From NCBI GenBank assembly GCA_011049795.1, contig DRHD01000311.1:1-12167 (forward strand): 12,167 nucleotides of DNA. The letters run 5' to 3'. The notes under the pieces are model-generated. The model did no database searches. It was not told the DNA's origin and saw nothing but the letters and a program-made list of their open reading frames with translations. This DNA is from Porticoccus sp. Its GTDB lineage: Bacteria > Pseudomonadota > Gammaproteobacteria > Pseudomonadales > Porticoccaceae. The position numbers and the translations under genes were made by a program. Positions 6,869 through 12,167 of this stretch are shown here, one piece after another; positions within the stretch are counted from its first letter, which is position 1; each line of letters opens with the position of its first letter.

Positions 6869-7642
6869 TTAAAAACCTTCTACCTGGTGCACTTGCTTCC
6901 AGATCAGGCTGGGGAAGAAGCGTCGCATAAAGGCGCCAATACGGGCTTTGCCACTAGGGTATACCCAGAACTTATTTTTCTCCAGGCAGTCCTCGATGGC
7001 ATCAATAACCACCTGAGGGGCGATAGGCTCACCGGCATCGTCGAGCATCTTTGGCCATACGGTATCTCGGCCCTGTTGCAATAGCGGTGTACTCACCGCC
7101 GGCGGGCAAACGCAGGCAAAGCGGACGCCGGAATTCATATTCTCGTGGTAGAGGATTTCGGTAAAGGTGCAGACCGCCGCTTTAGTGGCTGAATAAGCAC
7201 CCGTGAGTAACATGGGGATTAAGCCTGCCATTGAGGCAAAGCTGATAAAATCGCCACGGCCACGTTCCAGCATGCCAGGCAGTACCGCCTGAGTGACATT
7301 TACCAGGCCACCGTAATTAATGGCCATTTGTTTGTGGATGATGGCATTGTCCTGCTCAACCAGCTTGCCAAAGGGCATAATAGCGGCACAATTGTAGAGG
7401 CGATCGATGGGGCCTAGCTTGTCTTCACAGGCTTTGACGGCGTCGATAACGGCCTGCGCGTCGGTAATATCAACCGACCAGCCGTGGATGCTGTCAAAGC
7501 CCTTGGCTGTTTCGTCCATGCCGTCGCTATTAACGTCAAACAAAGCGACGGTAGCGCCATTGCCCGCCAACATTTGCGCCGCCTGACGGCCCATACCGCT
7601 GCCGCCACCCGTAATCAGTACCACTTTGCCATTAAAAGACAT
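6869..7642 (-). CDS. Short-chain dehydrogenase/reductase (SDR) family oxidoreductase
   Basis: A 257-residue cytosolic classical SDR that would oxidise or reduce an alcohol/carbonyl substrate with a nicotinamide cofactor. The dinucleotide-binding motif TGGGSGMG is at residues 11-18. D36 ends the second strand (ALFD), which usually means NAD(H) rather than NADP(H). The structural NNAG-type motif appears as NCAA (84-87). The catalytic tetrad is complete: N109, S137, Y150 and K154, the last two in YSATK. The basic, aromatic C-terminus (MRRFFPSLIWKQ) is typical of SDRs that act on fatty or hydrophobic substrates, but the substrate is not determined. The ATG at 7642 is chosen because GGGAG lies eight bases upstream. 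The in-frame TTG at 7648 would sit only two bases from that site. It appears to be a single-gene unit with its own terminator. Confidence 0.88.
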   Translation of the reverse strand: MSFNGKVVLITGGGSGMGRQAAQMLAGNGATVALFDVNSDGMDETAKGFDSIHGWSVDITDAQAVIDAVKACEDKLGPIDRLYNCAAIMPFGKLVEQDNAIIHKQMAINYGGLVNVTQAVLPGMLERGRGDFISFASMAGLIPMLLTGAYSATKAAVCTFTEILYHENMNSGVRFACVCPPAVSTPLLQQGRDTVWPKMLDDAGEPIAPQVVIDAIEDCLEKNKFWVYPSGKARIGAFMRRFFPSLIWKQVHQVEGF

Positions 7643-8196
7643 ACTCAATTCTCCCGTTTATGATTATTGTCCGGGCCGTTTGTCGACCGGCTAGTTCTTA
7701 GATCTCTAATGTTACAGCTGTATCAATGGCTGTGGTAGGCAAAGATAATTAATTTGATGTTAGTTTGGACATAGAGGGTGAACGTGGATAAGGCTTGATT
7801 GGTATTTACTTGGGGCTAGTACTTTTAAGTGTTGACAAGCTGGCGGCAAGTTTTAATAATCAAATCATATGCACCGGCTAAGGTTGTTCGTGATTCTCAC
7901 TTTACAGTTGCCGCGATTTGGCTGGGTGTTGGCGGCGTGCTTATGCCGACGTTGGTGGTCGGACGATATGACGGCTTATGATTTCCTAAGAAGCCGCCAT
8001 CTCAATAAGCACACTATGCTCGCCGCACCTTGCACTATTACTCGTTCGGGTTTGATACCACCGGGCCGGACCGAGCTGTACCCTGAATCCTTCTCTTTAT
8101 TCCAATTCCCTGATTTTTTTATTCTTTTCTATTGGCCGCTCAAGGCAGTTTCTGCGCTGTCTTTTTATATTGATAATAATTACTGGAGTACGATAT
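7643..8196. other. 554-base stretch without a supported gene
   Basis: It lies between the divergent dehydrogenase and PIN-PhoH genes. The left 190 bases are AT-rich, and I see no convincing dehydrogenase promoter there. A near-consensus promoter lies at 7832-7860. Bases about 7868-8100 are more GC-rich and contain small dyads, for example CGGCTT/AAGCCG at 7972-7996 and a G-U-containing stem at 7928-7950. A 116-codon frame (7869-8219) overlaps the next gene by 23 bases. It has no ribosome-binding site and an unnatural composition, so I do not call it. The stretch may be a long leader, a small RNA or worn-out coding sequence. Confidence 0.5.
7832..7860 (+). promoter_or_regulatory. Near-consensus sigma-70 promoter
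   Basis: TTGACA at 7832-7837, a 17-base spacer and AATAAT at 7855-7860 give 11 of 12 consensus positions at the ideal spacing. Transcription would start near 7867. The first well-supported gene downstream is the PIN-PhoH gene at 8197, so the leader would be about 330 nt. Confidence 0.65.
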
Positions 8197-9582
8197 ATGG
8201 AAAAAATATTTGTCCTTGATACCAATGTATTGCTGCACGACCCCATGGCGCTGTATGCCTTTAAAGAACACCATGTCGTTATACCGATGACCGTGCTGGA
8301 GGAGCTGGATACGATCAAAGACAGAAAGGACAAAGATGTTAGTCGTGAAGCCCGGATAGCGATCAATGCGATTGATGATTTACTGACCGATGCTTCCCCC
8401 AAAGAAATCCAGGGTGGTGTAAAAATTCCCGATACCACCGCTGCAGGCCTAAGCGGCAGCTTAGCTATTTTCCCTGACCAAATAATTAATCATGATAATG
8501 AGGCGCCATACCTGGATGGCTCATCTCAACAGGCGAATGATAATCGTATTATTAATGTTGCGCTTCATTTTCAAAGTCAACAGAGGGAGAAGTGTGTCTG
8601 TTTGGTGACCAAAGACATTAACATGCGACTGAAAGCCAAGGGCTCTGGTCTGGAGAATGTTGAGGATTATCGCAAAGATAAAGTGATTGATGACATTGAC
8701 TTGATGTCTAGAGGTTATGAGAACGTTAAGGGTGATTTTTGGGGGCTGGTTGAATCAGTGAAATCTTCACAAAAAGGCAAGGTCACCATGCACGAAATAG
8801 ATCGAAGCGTTTTGCCCGACGCCTACCCGCAAATGTTCGTTTGTGATGAGGGCGATTTTGTGGGACTGGTTAGACGTGTCGATAATCACTCGGTGCATTT
8901 ACAGCAATTAAGTCGCGACCGCTTAATGTCACAACAGCTATGGGGCTTGACCCCGCGTAATTTTGAGCAAGCGATGGCCTTTTTTTTAGTGCAGGATGAC
9001 GATATAGATATGACGGTGTTAACGGGGCCGGCAGGCTCGGGTAAAACGCTGATTGCCCTGGCCTATGGTCTTCATGCCATCATGGAAGAAAAGTTATACG
9101 ATAAATTAATCGTGGCACGAAATACGCCGCCGATTGCTGAAGATATCGGTTTTTTGCCAGGGACTGAGGAAGAAAAAATGGCGCCGTGGTTGGCGGCTTT
9201 TGAAGATAACTTGGAAGTATTGCACAGCAATGATGAATCGCCCTTTGGTAGTATCGAGTACATTAAAGAGCGCGCCAATATTCAATTTAAATCCTTGAAT
9301 TTCATGCGCGGCCGCTCGTTTAATAATGCCTATATTGTGATTGATGAATGTCAGGGTTTAACTCAGTTCCAGTTGAAGTCAATTATCACCCGGGTCGGTG
9401 TGAATTCAAAAATTGTGGTATTGGGGAACTTGGCGCAAATTGATAATAAATATATTACACCGTTAACTTCTGGGCTGACGTACTTGGTAGAAAAGAGCAA
9501 AGACTTTGATCATGCCGGCATTATGCATATTAGTGGTATCGAACGCTCACGCTTAGCAGAGTTTGCTGAGGAAAATTTATAG
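8197..9582 (+). CDS. phoH2: PIN-PhoH fusion ATPase (PhoH2/YlaK family)
   Basis: A 461-residue cytosolic protein with two fused domains. The N-terminal PIN nuclease domain (about 1-150) starts FVLDTNVLLHDP. It shows the expected acidic residues D8, E36, D115 (in NDNR) and D140 (in VTKD). The C-terminal PhoH-type P-loop ATPase domain (about 245-461) has Walker A GPAGSGKT at 277-284 and Walker B YIVIDECQ at 379-386, with D383 and E384. The usual family motif is DEAQ, so the cysteine is a mild variant. Characterised PhoH2 proteins, as from mycobacteria, unwind and cleave RNA; that activity is assumed here from the fusion. ATG 8197 follows GGAG at 8185-8188 by eight bases and gives MEKIF, the expected N-terminus; a TTG at 8170 would add nine residues. 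No partner gene like mycobacterial phoAT can be confirmed upstream. Confidence 0.92.
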   Translation: MEKIFVLDTNVLLHDPMALYAFKEHHVVIPMTVLEELDTIKDRKDKDVSREARIAINAIDDLLTDASPKEIQGGVKIPDTTAAGLSGSLAIFPDQIINHDNEAPYLDGSSQQANDNRIINVALHFQSQQREKCVCLVTKDINMRLKAKGSGLENVEDYRKDKVIDDIDLMSRGYENVKGDFWGLVESVKSSQKGKVTMHEIDRSVLPDAYPQMFVCDEGDFVGLVRRVDNHSVHLQQLSRDRLMSQQLWGLTPRNFEQAMAFFLVQDDDIDMTVLTGPAGSGKTLIALAYGLHAIMEEKLYDKLIVARNTPPIAEDIGFLPGTEEEKMAPWLAAFEDNLEVLHSNDESPFGSIEYIKERANIQFKSLNFMRGRSFNNAYIVIDECQGLTQFQLKSIITRVGVNSKIVVLGNLAQIDNKYITPLTSGLTYLVEKSKDFDHAGIMHISGIERSRLAEFAEENL

Positions 9583-9825
9583 CAAGGTTAACCTAGAAAC
9601 CCCAGTAGTCGGCCTATAAATTTAATAACACATAGTTTAATAAAGATTTTCTTGTCGTAAGGCTTTGCACTATTGGGTGACGGCCTATTGCCCACAAATG
9701 AGCCCTATTTTCCGTCATCTGAAAACTAAAAAACTCCGCCATAGGCCCACTATGACTACGATTTTTATTTCCATCTGACAAAAAATATAACTCATTTGAG
9801 AGCAATCCTACTGAGGATTCTAGGT
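9583..9825. other. Intergenic region between convergent PIN-PhoH and tatC genes
   Basis: 243 bases with no supported gene. Just after the PIN-PhoH stop is the 10-base palindrome AGGTTAACCT. The motif CGGCCTAT occurs at 9610-9617 and 9681-9688, and its inverse ATAGGCC at 9741-9747, so the middle could fold. A 63-codon minus-strand frame (9614-9805) begins at TTG and looks unlike a normal protein. No clear terminator for PIN-PhoH is visible. Confidence 0.45.
9783..9819 (-). terminator. Possible terminator downstream of tatC
   Basis: On the minus strand, soon after the tatC stop, come a 6-bp stem (AATCCT, loop CAGT, AGGATT) and a 4-bp stem (CTCA/TGAG), followed by TTATATTTTTTG. The T run is good but the stems are short. 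This is a tentative call for the end of the his-tat operon. Confidence 0.3.
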
Positions 9826-10593
9826 TTAATCTTCGTCCTCGGAGGCGTCTTTTTTAGTGCTAATAAAACGTCCAAAAAAGACGCCAAATTCAAATAGTAT
9901 CCACATAGGGATGGCGAGCAGTGCTTGAGAAATGATATCCGGCGGTGTCAGCAGCATGCCAAAGACAAAACAGCCCACCACGATATAAGGGCGTTTTTCT
10001 GACAGCGCCTGTGGTGTGGTAATCCCGGCCCAGATCAGTAACACGGTGGCGATGGGTATCTCGAAGGCAATACCGAAAGCAAAAAATAACTTCAGGGTGA
10101 TATCGAGAAAACGGGCAATGTCCGGCGTATATTCAACGCCTTCGGGACCGACGCCACTAAAAAATCCAAAGATCAAGGGGAAGACCACGTAGTAGGCGAA
10201 TGCCAGCCCGGCATAAAATAATACAATGCTGGATACTAATAGCGGAATGGCAATACGCTTCTCGGCTTTATACATGCCCGGTGCGATAAAACTCCAGATT
10301 TGATAGAGTAAAAAAGGCATGGCCAATACAACCGATACAACCATCGTTAATTTAAACGGGGTTAAAAATGGCGAGGCGACCTCAGTTGCGATCATGCTGG
10401 TGCCTTCCGGAAGCAGCGTGCGCAGTGGTTCAGAAACGAAGTAGTAAATATCGTTGGCAAAATAAAACAGGCTGAAAAAAATGACTAACACGGCGAGCAC
10501 ACAGCGCAGCAAGCGGTCGCGTAGTTCCGTTAAATGGGCGACCAGTGGCTGCGCTTGTTCTTGGTCTTGCTGATCATCTACAGTATCAGTCAT
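9826..10593 (-). CDS. tatC: Sec-independent protein translocase subunit TatC
   Basis: Inner-membrane core of the twin-arginine translocation pathway. With TatB it recognises the twin-arginine signal peptide and so starts export of folded proteins. It has 255 residues with six transmembrane segments. The sequence follows E. coli TatC closely: [10 protein letters not shown] near the N-terminus (E23 corresponds to E. coli E15), [14 protein letters not shown], the periplasmic stretch [40 protein letters not shown], and [20 protein letters not shown] before the last helices. The N-terminus is extended by about eight acidic residues relative to E. coli, and the tail is acidic. Its ATG overlaps the tatB stop by four bases (ATGA), indicating translational coupling. 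It is the last gene of the his-tat operon. Confidence 0.98.
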   Translation of the reverse strand: MTDTVDDQQDQEQAQPLVAHLTELRDRLLRCVLAVLVIFFSLFYFANDIYYFVSEPLRTLLPEGTSMIATEVASPFLTPFKLTMVVSVVLAMPFLLYQIWSFIAPGMYKAEKRIAIPLLVSSIVLFYAGLAFAYYVVFPLIFGFFSGVGPEGVEYTPDIARFLDITLKLFFAFGIAFEIPIATVLLIWAGITTPQALSEKRPYIVVGCFVFGMLLTPPDIISQALLAIPMWILFEFGVFFGRFISTKKDASEDED

Positions 10594-10970
10594 GGTCGGG
10601 AGGCGTCATTCTTATCGGAGGCTTGGTTGTCGGCGGCCTTATTATCGTCACTATCAATGGTGTCATTCACTTCTTGGTGAAATTTTTCAAGTTCAGGTTT
10701 TAGGCTGTCGGCAGTGTGTTGAAAACTATCCTGAAGATCGCTTTTTGTTTGCTCCAGACTTTTCATGATCGTTTCATTGTGTAGCTGTTGCTTAATGTCG
10801 TCGGCACCGATTTCCCGTTCTATCTCAGATTTTATTTGCTGAAAGCTACGGCGCAGTCGACCGATAAAAAGGCTAGCACTGCGAACTGCACCGGGCAAGC
10901 GCTCGGGGCCCATAATTAAAAGGGAGAGAATGCCGATCAGCAGCAGTTCCTGAAAGCCAATATCAAACAT
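10590..10970 (-). CDS. tatB: Sec-independent protein translocase subunit TatB
   Basis: Membrane protein that pairs with TatC in the twin-arginine signal-peptide receptor. It has 126 residues. A single N-terminal transmembrane helix (about residues 5-20) begins [10 protein letters not shown] with the conserved E8. It is followed by the GPERLP hinge (21-26), an amphipathic helix ([16 protein letters not shown]) and a long charged helical tail ending in an acidic, probably disordered region. The MFDIG start and GP-x-RLP hinge separate TatB from TatA. It starts 27 bases after tatA and overlaps tatC by four. The start has no strong Shine-Dalgarno site, so coupling with tatA is likely. Confidence 0.96.
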   Translation of the reverse strand: MFDIGFQELLLIGILSLLIMGPERLPGAVRSASLFIGRLRRSFQQIKSEIEREIGADDIKQQLHNETIMKSLEQTKSDLQDSFQHTADSLKPELEKFHQEVNDTIDSDDNKAADNQASDKNDASRP

Positions 10971-10997
10971 AGGATGGTTTGCTAATAATGATGTTGG

Positions 10998-11222
10998 TTA
11001 TTTGTCACTGTCGGATTTTTCTATGCTGGCGTCGCTATCGTCCGCGGCGTCAGTTTTCTTGTCGCCGTCTTGGGGTTCCTCGTTACTCATGGTGTTGCGA
11101 AACCCCTTTATTGCAGCCCCTAAATCGCCGCCGATATTACGTAGGCGCTTAGTACCAAAAAGCATCACCACGATGGCGAGGACGATTAATAACTGCCAAA
11201 TGCTGATTCCACCCAATCCCAT
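10998..11222 (-). CDS. tatA: Sec-independent protein translocase subunit TatA
   Basis: Pore-forming or membrane-weakening subunit that multimerises on the TatBC-substrate complex. It has 74 residues: a short N-terminal transmembrane helix ([17 protein letters not shown]), the FG hinge followed by [12 protein letters not shown], an amphipathic helix through [10 protein letters not shown], and an acidic disordered tail. The ATG is preceded by GGAG with seven bases between, the best ribosome-binding site in this operon. That fits TatA being needed in large excess over TatB and TatC. A gap of 41 bases separates it from hisE upstream. Confidence 0.96.
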   Translation of the reverse strand: MGLGGISIWQLLIVLAIVVMLFGTKRLRNIGGDLGAAIKGFRNTMSNEEPQDGDKKTDAADDSDASIEKSDSDK

Positions 11223-11263
11223 ATTGTTTCTCCAAGTTCGTAATAATTAATTGCTGATTGAAA

Positions 11264-11596
11264 TTATTTATTGCGTGACGCTTTTTCTTCCAGTCCTGAC
11301 ATATCAAATCGACGTGCCAGTTCAGCCAATACGGCGTCGCTATTTTCACCAAGATGAGACAGCATCACTAATGAGTGAAACCACAGGTCAGCTGTTTCGT
11401 AAATCACATCTTTATTGTTGCCGCTGTGTTCGGCATCTTTAGCGGCGATGATGGCCTCATTGGCTTCTTCACCGACTTTTTCAAGAATTTTATTTAAACC
11501 TTTTTGATGTAGGCTGGCGACATAGGATGATTCCGGGTCAGCGTTTTGTTTGCGCTGCTCCAGCAATGTGGCCAATTGTTTTAGTACATCACTCAT
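11264..11596 (-). CDS. hisE: Phosphoribosyl-ATP pyrophosphatase HisE
   Basis: Second step of histidine biosynthesis: hydrolyses phosphoribosyl-ATP to phosphoribosyl-AMP and pyrophosphate in the cytosol. It has 110 residues, the usual size of a stand-alone HisE, and an all-alpha MazG-like fold. The metal-binding acidic signature is seen in [16 protein letters not shown] and in [14 protein letters not shown]. It lies 18 bases after hisI, whose product uses the HisE product. In enterobacteria the two functions are fused as HisIE, while here they are separate genes. No strong Shine-Dalgarno site is visible before the ATG. Confidence 0.96.
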   Translation of the reverse strand: MSDVLKQLATLLEQRKQNADPESSYVASLHQKGLNKILEKVGEEANEAIIAAKDAEHSGNNKDVIYETADLWFHSLVMLSHLGENSDAVLAELARRFDMSGLEEKASRNK

Positions 11597-11614
11597 AGTT
11601 TTCTGTCTGATACT

Positions 11615-12034
11615 TTAGCTAGATGTTTTGGTTTGTTTCGAGTAAATCGTTGACGGGTCTTTAATGACTTTTTCAACCGATTCCCAGACGCCATTATCGA
11701 GGCGCCGATAAAAACAACTGCGTCGACCCGTGTGGCAGGCAATGCCGCCAAGCTGCTCGACTTTTAAAATAATCACGTCCTCATCACAATCGATGCGGAT
11801 TTCCTTGATGGATTGCACGTGTCCGGATTCTTCGCCCTTGCGCCATAGCTTTTGCCGCGAGCGTGACCAGTAAATAGCCCGCTGTTCCTCAACGGTTAAA
11901 GCCAGCGCTTCTCGATTCATCCAGGCAAACATCAGGATTTCATTGCTCTGTGCATCCTGGGCAATGGCCGGTAATAAACCGTCTTGGTTCCAGCGTACTT
12001 GATCGAGAAATTCTTGGCTATCGCTTGCGGTCAT
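11615..12034 (-). CDS. hisI: Phosphoribosyl-AMP cyclohydrolase HisI
   Basis: Third step of histidine biosynthesis: opens the purine ring of phosphoribosyl-AMP to give the ProFAR intermediate. It is a zinc metalloenzyme of the cytosol. It has 139 residues. Conserved landmarks in order are [31 protein letters not shown], the DCDED metal site with its cysteine, and [12 protein letters not shown], which supplies two further cysteines for zinc. It is the first gene of the hisI-hisE-tatABC unit in this window. The ATG at 12034 fits the family start, but the upstream ribosome-binding site is weak. The ten bases CAAGCGATAG occur both just before and just after the start codon, a small direct repeat of unknown meaning. 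Confidence 0.97.
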   Translation of the reverse strand: MTASDSQEFLDQVRWNQDGLLPAIAQDAQSNEILMFAWMNREALALTVEEQRAIYWSRSRQKLWRKGEESGHVQSIKEIRIDCDEDVIILKVEQLGGIACHTGRRSCFYRRLDNGVWESVEKVIKDPSTIYSKQTKTSS

Positions 12035-12064
12035 CGTTCACTATCGCTTGTCTTCAATCACGCT

Positions 12065-12073
12065 ATTATGCCA
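12065..12073 (-). promoter_or_regulatory. Possible extended -10 promoter for the his-tat operon
   Basis: On the minus strand TGG-CATAAT forms an extended -10 element. No good -35 box lies 17 bases upstream, as is allowed for extended -10 promoters. The start point would be near 12058, about 24 bases before the hisI ATG. The call rests on this short motif only. Confidence 0.3.
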
Positions 12074-12093
12074 TAAAAGATGCCATAGAAGCA

Positions 12094-12156
12094 TTAGCGT
12101 CGCAGCCACAGTATGGCGGCGACAGCGACTAGCACCCAGCGGTATTTACAAAAGAG
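12094..12156 (-). other. Short membrane-helix-like tail at the window edge
   Basis: One minus-strand frame reads KYRWVLVAVAAILWLRR then a stop (TAA at 12096-12094), like the C-terminal membrane anchor of a gene upstream of hisI. In pseudomonads that neighbour is ubiB. A TGA in the same frame at 12159-12157 breaks continuity, so this is only a hint. Nothing else is visible in bases 12035-12167 apart from the candidate promoter. Confidence 0.2.
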
Positions 12157-12167
12157 TCAGCAAGCAC

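Noticed and set aside
7833..7978. Plus-strand frame reading FTVAAIWLGVGGVLMPTLVV, like a membrane helix
   Set aside because: It is a single hydrophobic stretch with no start signal, no continuation in any frame and no family match, and is probably chance translation of GC-rich bases.
7869..8219. 116-codon plus-strand frame upstream of and overlapping the PIN-PhoH gene
   Set aside because: The ATG is only eight bases after the -10 box and has no ribosome-binding site. The translation has many Trp, Cys, Arg and Pro residues in no domain-like order, and it overlaps the well-supported start at 8197 by 23 bases. It could be revisited if conserved in relatives.
9614..9805. 63-codon minus-strand frame downstream of tatC
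   Set aside because: It starts at TTG without a proper ribosome-binding site, covers the candidate tatC terminator, and matches no family I know.

Overview
This 12.2 kb window looks like ordinary chromosome from a gammaproteobacterium, probably a free-living marine or aquatic lineage. AsnS, RNase II and TatC all read very close to their E. coli counterparts. The block hisI-hisE-tatA-tatB-tatC is a known gammaproteobacterial arrangement (for example in pseudomonads). I see no tRNA, rRNA, CRISPR array, prophage or full insertion sequence. The lineage is an inference from remembered protein sequences, not from a search.

Layout. Bases 1-1347 hold asparaginyl-tRNA synthetase, cut at its 5' end by the window edge. 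A small SnoaL/NTF2-like protein follows at 1517-1996. Next to it, 2034-2204 carries what I read as a decayed N-terminal scrap of a SpmA-type nucleoside-recognition membrane protein, with a TGA where a tryptophan is expected. On the minus strand a methionine-rich four-helix membrane protein and a class I SAM methyltransferase form a tight pair (3236-2201). Two plus-strand genes of unknown role follow: a 100-residue acidic protein and a 162-residue protein ending in a four-cysteine zinc ribbon.

Between the zinc-ribbon gene and a convergent RNase II gene sits a MITE-like inverted-repeat element (about 4451-4713). Its terminal repeats contain the stop codons of both genes. RNase II (4705-6708, minus) has a 10-bp inverted repeat just upstream of its likely start. 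A terminator hairpin separates it from an upstream short-chain dehydrogenase (6869-7642, minus). Bases 7643-8196 hold no gene I can support, but contain a near-consensus sigma-70 promoter at 7832-7860. That promoter would give the following PIN-PhoH ATPase gene (8197-9582) a leader of about 330 nt.

The right end is the minus-strand operon hisI-hisE-tatA-tatB-tatC (12034 down to 9826). It covers two consecutive steps of histidine synthesis and the three subunits of the twin-arginine translocase. The RNA-directed functions (AsnS, RNase II, PIN-PhoH) are separate units and do not form one system. I found no convincing undescribed multi-gene system. The points most worth a second look are the inverted-repeat element that ends two genes, the SpmA-like gene relic, the inverted repeat in the RNase II leader, and the long PIN-PhoH leader.
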